Shown one piece after another: positions 35,595 to 44,304 of a stretch of DNA of 64,000 bases. The notes under the pieces were generated by a model, which was given only the letters and a program-made list of their open reading frames with translations, had not been told where the DNA came from and made no database searches. The number at the start of each line of letters is the position of its first letter. Positions within the stretch are counted from its first letter, which is position 1. This stretch comes from Cellulomonas sp. 73-145 (GTDB taxonomy: Bacteria > Actinomycetota > Actinomycetes > Actinomycetales > Cellulomonadaceae), in contig MKTI01000013.1 in assembly GCA_001898185.1 (NCBI GenBank), positions 310,001-374,000 of the forward strand, in the 5' to 3' direction. The translations under genes and the position numbers were made by a program.

Positions 35595-35636
35595 GACACT
35601 TCCTTTCACATCGTCGTGCGAGGGGACGTGCGGGAC

Positions 35637-35758
35637 TTGCGGGGAGGGGGTTGCGGGGAGGGGGTTGTGGGAGATGCGGCCGCGCGGGGACCGGGGGTCG
35701 GGCACCGGGCGGTCGTGACGGGTTCGCGACAGGTTCGCGACGGGTTCGCGACGGGTCA
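35637..35758. repeat. Two short tandem repeats in the permease to binding-protein gap
   Basis: TTGCGGGGAGGGGG occurs twice back to back (35637-35664), giving four G-runs on the plus strand that could form a G-quadruplex. Further on, an 11-bp unit GACGGGTTCGC is repeated three times plus a partial copy (35717-35758), with one mismatch. The permease stop codon (35756-35758) lies in the last partial copy. The gap holds no gene. Confidence 0.75.
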
Positions 35759-36700
35759 GGCCTTGACGCTCCCGGCGGCCAGGCCCGACTGCCAGTAGCG
35801 CTGCAGGGACAGGAAGATCGCGACGACCGGGACGATGGCCAGCAGCGACCCCGCGATCACCAGGTTGTAGATCGGCGTCGCGTTGACGCCGGTGGCCCGC
35901 AGGTTCCACTGCTGCAGGCCGATGGTCAGCGGGAACAGGTTCGGGTCGTTGAGCATGATCAGCGGCAGGAAGTAGTTGTTCCAGGTGGCCACCACCGCGA
36001 ACAGCGCGACGGTCACCACACCCGGCGTCAGCAGCCGCAGCCCGATCGTCAGGAACGTGCGCAGCTCGCCGGAACCGTCGATCCGGGCGGCCTCGAGGAT
36101 CTCGGTCGGCACCGCGTCGAGCGCGTAGACCCACACCAGGTAGAGGCCGAACGGCGAGACCAGCGACGGGACGATCACCGCCCAGATCGTGTTGGTCAGG
36201 TGCAGCTGGCTGAACATGAGGAACGTCGGCACCGCGAGCGCCGTCCCGGGGATCGCGATGGCGCCGAGCACCGTGGCGAACACCGCGCGCTTGCCGGGGA
36301 AGTCGTACTTGGCCAGCCCGTACCCGGCCAGGGTCGCCAGCACCGTCGCGCCACCGGCCCCGACCACCACGTACAGGATCGTGTTGGCGAGCCAGCGCAC
36401 GTAGATGCCGCCGTCGTACGTCAGCACCTGGTGCAGGTTGTCCAGCAGCGCGAACTTGCCGGAGAACCACAGGCCGAACGAGTCGAACATCGACTGCTGC
36501 GTCTTGCTGGCGTTGATCAGCAGCCAGGCCAGCGGCGCCAGCGCGTAGAGCGCGAACAGCACCATCACCAGCGTCAGCCGGACGGACGGACCGCCGAAGG
36601 GGCCGGTGGAGCCCCGCCGCCGCACGCGCCGCGCGCGCGCCGAGCCGGCGTCGGTGCCGGCCGTCCGGGGTGCCGTGGGGTCGATCGTCGTGGTGGCCAT
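35756..36700 (-). CDS. CUT1 sugar ABC permease, MalG-like
   Basis: A 314-residue permease with a long basic cytosolic N-terminus and six helices. Marks are AWLLINASKTQQ after helix 1 and the EAA loop EAARIDGSGELRTFLTIGLRLLTPG. The ATG shares one base with the preceding gene's stop (TGATG). It forms the channel with the MalF-like partner. No ATPase gene is present in this operon, so a shared MsiK/MsmK-type ATPase encoded elsewhere is expected, as usual for actinobacterial CUT1 systems. Confidence 0.93.
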   Translation of the reverse strand: MATTTIDPTAPRTAGTDAGSARARRVRRRGSTGPFGGPSVRLTLVMVLFALYALAPLAWLLINASKTQQSMFDSFGLWFSGKFALLDNLHQVLTYDGGIYVRWLANTILYVVVGAGGATVLATLAGYGLAKYDFPGKRAVFATVLGAIAIPGTALAVPTFLMFSQLHLTNTIWAVIVPSLVSPFGLYLVWVYALDAVPTEILEAARIDGSGELRTFLTIGLRLLTPGVVTVALFAVVATWNNYFLPLIMLNDPNLFPLTIGLQQWNLRATGVNATPIYNLVIAGSLLAIVPVVAIFLSLQRYWQSGLAAGSVKA

Positions 36701-37620
36701 CAGCGGTTCGCCTCCCGGGAGCCGCGCAGCTGGACCACGTAGGCGATCACCGCGGTGACCACCCCCATGACGATCGCGAGGGTCGCCGCGTACGCGTACT
36801 GCTGCCCCGCGAAGGACAGGTTGTACGCGTACATGTTCGGCGTGAAGTAGGTCGCGATCACCGACGGGATCAGCGTGCGCAGGATGTTGGGCTCGTTGAA
36901 CAGCTGGAACGAGCCGATGATCGAGAAGATCGTCGCGATGACGATCGCCTGCCGGAGCGCCGGCAGCTTGATGCTGAACACGACGCGCCAGGCACCGGCG
37001 CCGTCGATCGCCGCGGCCTCGTAGAGGTCGGACGGCACCGAGCGCAGCGCCGAGTAGAAGATCAGCATGTTGTAGCCCACGAACTCCCAGGTCACGATGT
37101 TGCCGATCGCGACGAGGATCCACTGCGGGCTCAGCGGGGTGAGCAGCTCGTGGCCCACCAGCTTGTTGATGTTCCCGGCCAGACCGAACTGGTCGCCGTA
37201 CATGAAGCCCCACATGAGCACGGCGACGACGCCGGGCACCGCGTACGGCAGGAACACGGACATGCGGAAGAACGGCGCCCCGTGCAGCCGGCCGGAGTCG
37301 ATGGCCAGCGCGGCGACCAGGGCCAGGCCCAGCATCACCGGCACCTGCACCGCCAGGAACAGCGCCACCCGGCCGAGCCCGTCCCAGAACTTCGGGTCGG
37401 AGAACAGCTGCGAGTAGTTGGCGAGCCCGACGAAGCTGCGGCCGCCGATGAGCTTGTCCTGGAACACGGACAGGTACAGCGAGTAGAGCACCGGCACCAC
37501 GAGCACGAACAGGAACACCGCGAGGAACGGGACGACGAACCACAGCCCCGCGAGGGAGCGCCGCCTGCGGGGCAGGGACGTCGCGGGGCTCGCGTCCGTG
37601 AGGACGACAGCTGCTGACAC
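36700..37620 (-). CDS. CUT1 sugar ABC permease, MalF-like
   Basis: A 306-residue permease, first gene of the beta-galactoside transport operon. It has the RRRSLAGLWFVVPFLAVF first helix, VFQDKLIGGRSFVGLANY loop and the EAA loop EAAAIDGAGAWRVVFSIKLPAL. GTG 37620 is preferred since CCGGAGAC lies 5-6 bases before it; upstream ATGs at 37650 and 37665 would begin inside or ahead of the operator. A promoter and a LacI-type operator lie directly upstream. Confidence 0.92.
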   Translation of the reverse strand: MSAAVVLTDASPATSLPRRRRSLAGLWFVVPFLAVFLFVLVVPVLYSLYLSVFQDKLIGGRSFVGLANYSQLFSDPKFWDGLGRVALFLAVQVPVMLGLALVAALAIDSGRLHGAPFFRMSVFLPYAVPGVVAVLMWGFMYGDQFGLAGNINKLVGHELLTPLSPQWILVAIGNIVTWEFVGYNMLIFYSALRSVPSDLYEAAAIDGAGAWRVVFSIKLPALRQAIVIATIFSIIGSFQLFNEPNILRTLIPSVIATYFTPNMYAYNLSFAGQQYAYAATLAIVMGVVTAVIAYVVQLRGSREANR

Positions 37621-37649
37621 CTTTGTCTCCGGTCTGCCGGTCACCGACA

Positions 37650-37665
37650 TTGGTGACGTTACCAA
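37650..37665. promoter_or_regulatory. LacI-type operator of the beta-galactoside operon
   Basis: TTGGTGACGTTACCAA pairs at 14 of 16 positions around a central ACGT, the classical shape of a LacI/GalR operator. It begins about 3 bases after the expected transcription start of the permease operon, so bound repressor would block initiation or early elongation. The divergent LacI gene at 37794 is the obvious binder. Confidence 0.72.
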
Positions 37666-37674
37666 GCGAGGTCG

Positions 37675-37703
37675 AACCTAGATGGTCACGTTGTCATCTG
37701 CAA
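37675..37703 (-). promoter_or_regulatory. Promoter of the beta-galactoside transport operon
   Basis: On the minus strand TTGCAG (37698-37703) and TAGGTT (37675-37680) are separated by exactly 17 bases. The -10 box lies 9 bases before the operator at 37650-37665. Together they form a compact, standard repressible promoter. Confidence 0.62.
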
Positions 37704-37793
37704 GCCCCCTGCGGTCACGGTGCGATAACGGCTTCGTCGGACTCACCCTCCCCGGAACGGCGATGCGCACGTCACCATGGCTATGCTCCCGGC

Positions 37794-38834
37794 ATGGCCG
37801 CAGGTCCTCAGGGGGCACCCGGCGCACCGCAGCCGCCGCGGGCGTCGATCGGCGACGTCGCGCGCCTCGCCGGCGTCGCCCCGATCACCGTCTCGCGCGT
37901 CGCCAACGGGTCGGACGCCGTGCGCCCCGCGACCCGCGAACGCGTGCAGTCCGCGATGGCCATGCTCGGCTACGCGCCCAACACCGCCGCGCGCGCCCTG
38001 CGCAACGGCAGCTTCGAGACGATCGGCCTGGTGGCGCACCGGTTCGCCCGCACCGGCGAGTCCCGGACCATCGAAGGGGTCGTCGAGGCCGCCCGTGCCG
38101 AGGGCTACACGGTCGCCCTGGTCGACGTGGTCTCCCCCGCCGACGTGTCGGAGGCCGCGACGCGGCTGCGGCACCAGGCGGTCGACGGTCTCATCGTCAT
38201 CCGGGCGGAGGTGGCGACCCCGACCGACCTCGCGCTGCCGCCCGGCATGCCGGTGGTGGTCTCCGACTCGCGGTTCGTCGGGCACCACGCCGCCGTCGGG
38301 TCGGACCAGATCGGCGGCTCCCGCTCGGCGGTCGAGCACCTGCTCGGCCTGGGCCACCCGACGGTGCACCACATCGCCGGACCGGCGGACTCGGCGCCCG
38401 CCGTGCAGCGCGAGGAGACCTGGCAGGAGACGCTGCGCCGCGCCGGCCGCCCGGTGCCGCCCGTGCTCCGCGGTGACTGGACGCCGCAGTCCGGCTACGC
38501 CCTCGGCGCGCAGATCGCCGACGACCCGTCCGTCACCGCCGTCTACAGCGCGAACGACGAGATGGCCGCCGGCCTGATGCGGGCGCTGCACGAGCGTGGC
38601 GTGCGCGTGCCGGAGGACGTCTCGGTGGTCGGGTTCGACGACGCGGCGCTCACCGAGTTCCTCTGGCCGCCGCTGACCACGGTGCGCCAGGACTTCCGCA
38701 CCATCGGGTCGGAGCTGGTGCGCCTGCTGCTGGCGCAGGTGCGCGACCACGTCGACGTGTCGCGCGAGCACGTGGTGGTCGGCACCACGCTGCAGGTCCG
38801 GGCGAGCACCGGGCCGTACCGCCCGCGGGGCTGA
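37794..38834 (+). CDS. LacI-family regulator of the beta-galactoside locus
   Basis: A 346-residue repressor, divergent from the permease operon across 173 bases. The DNA-binding part reads SIGDVARLAGVAPITVSRVANG followed by hinge GYAPNTAARALRNG. The effector domain starts at TIGLVAHRFARTGES and includes VVVSDSRFVGHHAAVGSDQIGG and the FDDAALTEFLWPPLTTV segment. The Ala-Pro-Ile in the recognition helix region differs from the common VSxxTVSR form, which may set operator specificity. The start is the ATG at 37794; its ribosome site is weak. Confidence 0.93.
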   Translation: MAAGPQGAPGAPQPPRASIGDVARLAGVAPITVSRVANGSDAVRPATRERVQSAMAMLGYAPNTAARALRNGSFETIGLVAHRFARTGESRTIEGVVEAARAEGYTVALVDVVSPADVSEAATRLRHQAVDGLIVIRAEVATPTDLALPPGMPVVVSDSRFVGHHAAVGSDQIGGSRSAVEHLLGLGHPTVHHIAGPADSAPAVQREETWQETLRRAGRPVPPVLRGDWTPQSGYALGAQIADDPSVTAVYSANDEMAAGLMRALHERGVRVPEDVSVVGFDDAALTEFLWPPLTTVRQDFRTIGSELVRLLLAQVRDHVDVSREHVVVGTTLQVRASTGPYRPRG

Positions 38835-39047
38835 CCGGCGCGGGCGTCGCGGGCGTCCCGTCCGCCGTTCGGGGTCGCGCCCCGGGGGCGCTGTTCCGGT
38901 TGCGGAGCGAGCAACCGGCTCTCAGCCTGGACGCGGAGCCGGCCGGAGGCCCTCGAGGGCACACCGGCACGGCTCCGGTCGCGTCCACCACCGTTCCGTC
39001 GGCAGCCGTGGGGTCCGCGGCAGCCGGCCCCCGCCCCGGAGGCCCCG

Positions 39048-40364
39048 GTGTCCCGTCGCACGCTCCGCACCACCGCCGCAGCCCTTGCCGCACTGCTTGC
39101 CGCCTCGGCGGCCTCGGCCGCTGCAGCCACGCCCGCAGCCGCCACGACGACCGTCCCCAGGAGTCCCGTCCGTCACGTCGTCGTCATCGTCCAGGAGAAC
39201 CACTCCTTCGACACGTACTTCGCCTCTTACTGCGCCGCCAGCGGCACGTGCAGCGCGGCATCCACGGCTCCCAGCCCCTACGCGCCGCTGCAGCCGACGC
39301 CCCTCACAGACCTGTCCACCGCGTCGTACGACCCGAACCACTTCCAGGCCTGCGAGCAGGCGGAGATCGACGGCGGGCGGATGGACGGCTACCTCACCCC
39401 GCACGTGGCGCAGTCGCTGTCCACGGGGTACCCGTGCGGCTCGCCGGCGAACTTCGCGCAGGCCGCTGCCGGACCGGGCTCACCGGTGGCGACCTACCAG
39501 CAGTGGGCGGGCACCACGGCGGCTCTCGCGGACAGCTACTTCCAGCCGCTCGTCGGGGCCTCGTCGTCCAACGACATGTACCTGTGGACCACCCGCTACG
39601 TGTTCACGGACAACACCGCCGAGCCGAACGCCGTGGGCAGCCAGTGCCCGACGGCACGGACGACCACCAGCTTCACTCAGCCGAACCTCGGCTCGCTGCT
39701 GTCGTCGCACGGGGTGTCCTGGGCCTGGTACGCGCAGGGGTACGACGTGATGCGGTCGGCGACCGCCGCCGGCACCTGCCCGGCACCGCCGACCGACTGC
39801 CCGGCGCAGGTGCCGACCTACCCCTGCGTGTTCGACCCGAGCGACGTGCCGGCGGAGTACTTCGCGGACCAGGCCGACCAGCCTGCGCACCTGCGTGACT
39901 ACAGCCGGCTGGCGGACGACGCGGCGTCCGGGACCCTGCCGGCGGTGAGCTTCGTCAAGGGCCTCGGCTACCACACCGAGCACCCCGGCTACGGGACGAC
40001 GGTCAGCGACGGCGTCGCCTTCGTCCGCCAGACCGTGGACGACGTCCTCGCCCACGTCTCGGACGCCCTGGTGCTGGTCACGTGGGACGAGTCCGGTGGG
40101 TACGCCGACCGCGTCAGCCCGCCGACCGGCACCGCGGCCAACGCCGTGGACGGCCAGCCGTACGGTCCGCGGGTGCCCCTGCTCGCGCTGGGCGCCGGCG
40201 TGGCGGGCGGCACGGTGTCCCACGTCCAGCTCGAGCACTCGTCGATCGCGAGGTTCATCGAGTGGAACTGGCTCGGTTCCACGGGCCAGCTGGGCGGCCG
40301 TGACGCCGTGGTGAACAACCTGGGCAGCCTGCTGACCCCGTCCATGCACGTGCCGTCGAGCTGA
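39048..40364 (+). CDS. Secreted phosphoesterase (acid phosphatase/phospholipase C family)
   Basis: A 438-residue exported enzyme of the PF04185 phosphoesterase family. The signal peptide is strong: basic RRTLRTT, a long Ala/Leu core and an ASAAAA-type cleavage region near residue 26. The mature protein starts with HVVVIVQENHSFDTYF, the ENxSFDxYF signature holding the catalytic Thr/Ser region and a metal ligand. Later marks are SWAWYAQGYD, SFVKGLGYHTEHPG and VLVTWDESGGYADRV, which carry further metal ligands. GTG 39048 has GGAGG upstream. Phosphomonoester or phospholipid substrates are both possible; it lacks the large C-terminal domains of phospholipase C. Confidence 0.9.
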   Translation: MSRRTLRTTAAALAALLAASAASAAAATPAAATTTVPRSPVRHVVVIVQENHSFDTYFASYCAASGTCSAASTAPSPYAPLQPTPLTDLSTASYDPNHFQACEQAEIDGGRMDGYLTPHVAQSLSTGYPCGSPANFAQAAAGPGSPVATYQQWAGTTAALADSYFQPLVGASSSNDMYLWTTRYVFTDNTAEPNAVGSQCPTARTTTSFTQPNLGSLLSSHGVSWAWYAQGYDVMRSATAAGTCPAPPTDCPAQVPTYPCVFDPSDVPAEYFADQADQPAHLRDYSRLADDAASGTLPAVSFVKGLGYHTEHPGYGTTVSDGVAFVRQTVDDVLAHVSDALVLVTWDESGGYADRVSPPTGTAANAVDGQPYGPRVPLLALGAGVAGGTVSHVQLEHSSIARFIEWNWLGSTGQLGGRDAVVNNLGSLLTPSMHVPSS

Positions 40365-40434
40365 GCCGCCCTGCGCTGGCAGGCCCTGCACCGCCGACCT
40401 ACCGTCGAGGCTCACCAGCGGACGGGAGCAGGCT

Positions 40435-42111
40435 GTGCCGGAGAACACCGCGGACCTCGCCCCGCACCCCGGGACGGCCGTCGGCCTCGCCGGATCGCGC
40501 CGGGAGCTGGACGACGCCGTGCACACGGTGCTCGGACCCGACGCGCGGCTGCGGCCCGAGCAGCGGGACGCCCTGCGGCGGCTGGCGGACGGCGACGTGC
40601 TGCTGGTGGCCCGGACCGGGGCCGGCAAGACGGCGGTGTACGCGATCGCGACCCTGCTGATCGGTCGGCCCGCGGTGGTGGTCAGCCCGCTGCTGGCGCT
40701 GCAGCGCGACCAGGTGGCGGCGCTCCACGAGGCCGGGCTCCGGGCCGCGGCCGCATCCTCTGCCGGCGGCGCCGCACGGCACCGCGCCGCGCTCGAGGGG
40801 TTCGCCGCCGGGGATCTCGACGTCCTGCTGCTGGCACCGGAACAGCTGGCGCGGCCCGACGTGGTCGCCGCGGTGGAGCGGGCGGAACCGGGCCTGGTGG
40901 TGGTGGACGAGGCGCACTGCGTCAGCGAGTGGGGCCACGACTTCCGGCCGGACTACCGGCACGTGACCGGCCTGGTCGAGCGGCTGGGGCACCCTCGGGT
41001 GCTCGCGATGACGGCCACGGCGTCCGCCGACGTCCGACGGCAGATCGTCGAGGGCCTCGGCATGCGGGACCCGGCCGTGGTGGTGCACGACGCCGACCGA
41101 CCGGGCATCTGGCTCGGCGTGCACCACGCCGCGACCGAGCGCGAGCGCGATGCGCTGGTGATCGACCTGGCTGCCGAGGAGCCGGGCGCCGTCATCGTGT
41201 ACGCCCGCACCAAGCGCCACGTCGAGAGTCTCGCCGAGGCGCTGCACGCCGCGGGCCGTCCGGCGCTCCGGTACCACGCCGGGCTGCCACCCAAGGAGCG
41301 GCAGCGGGTGGAGCGGACCTTCCTGGATGGGCACGCGGATCTGGTGGTCGCCACCAGCGCGTTCGGCATGGGCGTCGACCGCGCCGACGTGCGGCTGGTG
41401 GTGCACGCCGGGGCGCCGCCGTCGCTCGAGCAGTACTGGCAGGAGGTGGGACGCGCGGGTCGCGACGAAGAGCCGGCGCGTGCGGTGCTGGTGGCCCGCG
41501 CCGAGGACGTCGCGCTCAACCGGTACCTGCGCGGCTCCGCCGGGCCGCGGCGCGAGACGTTGGCCGCCGTGCTGAGGTGCCTCGGGGACGAGCCGATGGA
41601 CCGTCCGGCGCTTGCCTCGGCCACCGGGCTGGCCGCCCGCACGCTGGCCCGCGCGCTGGCCGAGCTCGTGGACGTCGACGCGGTGCGGCGGGTCGGCGAC
41701 CGGTTCGCCGGCACCGAGACGTCGGTGCGCGACGCCGCCGAGGCCGTGGCCCAGCGGCACGAGCACCGCGCCACCCTCGACCGGTCCCGCGTCGAGCTGA
41801 TGCGCACCTACGCCGACACCACGGACTGCCGACGGCGGGTGCTGCTGGAGCTGCTCGGCGAGGAGCACCCGCACGTCTGCGGGCGCTGCGACTCGTGCGA
41901 CGCCGGCACGTCGGTGGAGGTGCACGCCGGTCCGCTGCGGCCCGGGCAGCACGTGCGGCACCAGGCCTGGGGCGGCGGGGTGGTCAGCGTCGTCGAGGCG
42001 GACCGCGTCACCGTGCTGTTCGAGTCGCGCGGCTACGTCGCCCTCGACACGGCGGTCGCGCTGGACTCCGGCGTGCTGACGCCCGACGAGCCGCACGAGC
42101 AGTCCGCATGA
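40435..42111 (+). CDS. RecQ-family DNA helicase with C-terminal DUF3553-like domain
   Basis: A 558-residue 3'-5' helicase. Walker A is ARTGAGKT (59-66), the DEAH box is at 158-161 followed by HCVSEWGHDFRPDY, and motifs V-VI are ATSAFGMGVDRADVRLVVH and QEVGRAGRD. A zinc-binding region is present near residues 466-488 (DCRRRVLLELLGE, CGRCDSC). Instead of an HRDC domain, the last 50 residues (HVRHQAWGGGVVSVVEADRV) form a small beta module like DUF3553. The start is a GTG. It should act in recombination repair. Confidence 0.9.
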   Translation: MPENTADLAPHPGTAVGLAGSRRELDDAVHTVLGPDARLRPEQRDALRRLADGDVLLVARTGAGKTAVYAIATLLIGRPAVVVSPLLALQRDQVAALHEAGLRAAAASSAGGAARHRAALEGFAAGDLDVLLLAPEQLARPDVVAAVERAEPGLVVVDEAHCVSEWGHDFRPDYRHVTGLVERLGHPRVLAMTATASADVRRQIVEGLGMRDPAVVVHDADRPGIWLGVHHAATERERDALVIDLAAEEPGAVIVYARTKRHVESLAEALHAAGRPALRYHAGLPPKERQRVERTFLDGHADLVVATSAFGMGVDRADVRLVVHAGAPPSLEQYWQEVGRAGRDEEPARAVLVARAEDVALNRYLRGSAGPRRETLAAVLRCLGDEPMDRPALASATGLAARTLARALAELVDVDAVRRVGDRFAGTETSVRDAAEAVAQRHEHRATLDRSRVELMRTYADTTDCRRRVLLELLGEEHPHVCGRCDSCDAGTSVEVHAGPLRPGQHVRHQAWGGGVVSVVEADRVTVLFESRGYVALDTAVALDSGVLTPDEPHEQSA

Positions 42112-42159
42112 GCCGGCCGCCGGACGGACGCGTCGCCGTCGTCGTGCTGAGCGTCCGGT

Positions 42160-42900
42160 TCAGGCCGACGCCGCGCGTCGCATCTCGAACCCGCCGGGCT
42201 CCGCGGGCGGGCTGCCCGACACGTCCGTGAGCAGCCGGGCGGCCAGCGTCGCCAGCGGTACGCCGCTGCGCTGCGAGGCGCGCCGCAGCCGCTCCATCGC
42301 CTGCTCCGCACCGCAGCAGTGGTGCGCCATCACCACGCCGACCGCCTGGTCGATCACGGCGCGGGAGCGGAGCACCGCGTCCGCGTCCTGGGCGGACAGC
42401 ACCGCCTCCTCCAGGCCGACGGCCAGGCCCAGCACCGCCCGCAGGTCGTCGACCGCGGCACGCGCCACCGTGCCCAGGCCGTGGTCCCAGTCCACCGGTG
42501 AGGTGCCGAGCAGCATCACCAGCAGCGCACCGCCGCCGACCACCGGCCCACCCAGGACCGCACCCGAGGGGTAGCCGGGCGGTGCGAGCGCCGCCGCGCC
42601 ACCCAGGGCCTCGTCGACCAGCCAGCCCGGGTGCGGCGCGGGCTCGGTTCCCACCGTCGAGCCGTCTCCGCCGCGCTCGTCCGCCGACCGCGCCTCGTCA
42701 CCGCCGCTGCTCACCTGGACCACGCGCCCGTCCCGACAGGTCAGCCGCAGCCGCACCTCGACGCGGACGCGGAGGAAGGCCGGCAGGGCGGCGGCCCACG
42801 CGTGCAGCGCGGGCTCCACCGCGGCGCGCTCGTGCAGCGCGGCGCTCAGCGCTGCCAACGGCTGGCAGCGGCTGTCGTCGGCGTCGGCGAGCGGCGGCAT
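42160..42900 (-). CDS. GAF-like/ANTAR RNA-binding regulator
   Basis: A 246-residue protein whose last 70 residues are an ANTAR domain (SRAVIDQAVGVVMAHHCCGAEQA...LATLAARLL), the RNA-hairpin-binding antitermination module. The first 170 residues form a degenerate GAF-like sensor. No phosphoacceptor receiver is present. Such GAF-ANTAR proteins are numerous in actinobacteria and act after transcription start in response to stress. ATG 42900 is chosen; a GTG at 42936 would add 12 residues without a ribosome site. It converges with the helicase gene. Confidence 0.85.
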   Translation of the reverse strand: MPPLADADDSRCQPLAALSAALHERAAVEPALHAWAAALPAFLRVRVEVRLRLTCRDGRVVQVSSGGDEARSADERGGDGSTVGTEPAPHPGWLVDEALGGAAALAPPGYPSGAVLGGPVVGGGALLVMLLGTSPVDWDHGLGTVARAAVDDLRAVLGLAVGLEEAVLSAQDADAVLRSRAVIDQAVGVVMAHHCCGAEQAMERLRRASQRSGVPLATLAARLLTDVSGSPPAEPGGFEMRRAASA

Positions 42901-43209
42901 CGCACCACAGTGCGGCCCGGCGGCCCGGCCCGCCACCGCGCCGAGGCCCGTCCACGCGACGGCGGCGAGGTCGTCCGCCTGTGCCCCGTTCCGGTGGCGG
43001 GCTCGACACGCTCGTGCCTACCGTGAAACGACCAGCCGGCGTCCCCGCCGGGGGTGCGGGCGTCGGCGCAGGACAGCCGTCGACGGCCCGGTGGTTCACG
43101 GACACGGCGCGCCGACGAGCGCGCGGACACCTCCGTCGAGCCCCTCCACGACCGATCGAGGGCACCGCCGTACCTACGGCATGCCTTCGCCCACCTGCGA
43201 GGAGATGTC
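42901..43209. other. Divergent intergenic region
   Basis: 309 bases between the ANTAR gene and the YqjD-like operon. I see no RNA gene or repeat and no convincing promoter pair, although both units must start here. A GAGGAG ribosome site for the downstream gene lies at its right edge. Confidence 0.55.
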
Positions 43210-44304
43210 ATGACCTACGACTACGGGACCACCTCCCCCGGCACGGGAGCGTCCTCCGGCGGCAGCTGGCCCGCCGACGACCAGCCCACCACCCAGCTGC
43301 CGTCTGTCGCCTCTTCCGGCGAGACGGGCAGCGCCGGCGGCGAGACGGCGGCCGTTGCGAAGGACGAGGCGATGGGCGTCGCGAGCTCGGCGAAGGAGAA
43401 GGGCAGCAACCTGGTCGGCGAGGGCGTGGACCAGGCGAAGTCGGTGGCCGGCGAGGCCACCCGCCAGGCGCGCGACCTGATGGACGAGGCGCGCGTGGAG
43501 CTGACGGCGCAGGCCTACGAGCAGCAGCAGCGCCTGGCCGGCGGGCTGCGCAGCTTCGGGCACGAGCTCGGCTCGATGGCCGACAGCTCCACCGAGGGCG
43601 GACTGGCCTCCGACGTGGCGCGGCAGGTCGCCTCGAGGACCAACGACCTGGCGCAGTGGTTCGAGGACCGCGAGCCGGGCAGCGTGCTCGACGAGGTCAA
43701 GGAGTTCGCCCGTCGTCGTCCCGGCGCCTTCCTGGCCATCGCGGCCGGCGCCGGCGTGCTCGCGGGTCGGCTGACGCGCGGGCTGAAGGACGCGGACGAC
43801 AGCACCGGCTCCTCGACCGGTGCGTCGCGCTCGTACGCGAGCCGCGTCGCCACGACTCCTGAGCGCGTCAGCGCGTGGCCTGCCACCGGGGTGCAGCAGC
43901 CCACCGGTTACGCAGGTGGCCAGGGCCCCAGCGGGGTCTCAGCGACGGCGTACGAGACGGGCACCCTGGAGCCGGGCTCGTACGAGCCGGGCACCGGCTA
44001 CTCCCGCCCCGGCTACGCCGCTGGGACGGCGGGCATCGCGGGCGGCTACGAGGCAGGACGGGGTGAAGCCGGCTACGAGCAGGCCGGGTACGACCAGCCC
44101 GGCTTGGACCAGGCCGGTTACGACCAGCCCGGCTTGGGCCAGGCCGGTTACGACGAGGCCGGGTACGGCACGGGCGCGGAGCAGACGGCGGACCCGCTCG
44201 ACGCCCCGCTGACCGCGCCCCTCCCGGACCTGACCGGGGAGCCGACCGTCGACCCGGCCGACGACCCGACGGCACAGCCGCGCAACGAGGAGGGCTGGCG
44301 ATGA
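43210..44304 (+). CDS. YqjD/ElaB-like membrane-anchored protein with Gly/Tyr repeat tail
   Basis: A 364-residue protein. Residues 45-130 form a charged amphipathic helical region (KDEAMGVASSAKEKG, EATRQARDLMDEARVEL). A short hydrophobic segment near residues 176-192 (RRRPGAFLAIAAGAGVLAG) resembles the C-terminal anchor of DUF883 proteins YqjD/ElaB. A long disordered tail rich in Gly, Tyr, Pro and Glu follows, with 10-residue repeats. It is the first of three overlapping genes with a holin-X-like protein and a DUF3618 protein. A membrane-stress role is inferred. Confidence 0.75.
   Translation: MTYDYGTTSPGTGASSGGSWPADDQPTTQLPSVASSGETGSAGGETAAVAKDEAMGVASSAKEKGSNLVGEGVDQAKSVAGEATRQARDLMDEARVELTAQAYEQQQRLAGGLRSFGHELGSMADSSTEGGLASDVARQVASRTNDLAQWFEDREPGSVLDEVKEFARRRPGAFLAIAAGAGVLAGRLTRGLKDADDSTGSSTGASRSYASRVATTPERVSAWPATGVQQPTGYAGGQGPSGVSATAYETGTLEPGSYEPGTGYSRPGYAAGTAGIAGGYEAGRGEAGYEQAGYDQPGLDQAGYDQPGLGQAGYDEAGYGTGAEQTADPLDAPLTAPLPDLTGEPTVDPADDPTAQPRNEEGWR
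44080..44163 (+). repeat. 30-bp in-frame tandem repeat
   Basis: Two nearly identical 30-base units (44080-44109, 44110-44139) and a partial third (44140-44163) encode QAGYDQPGLD-type decapeptides inside the preceding protein's disordered tail. The unit length keeps the frame, so copy number can vary without breaking the gene. Confidence 0.85.
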
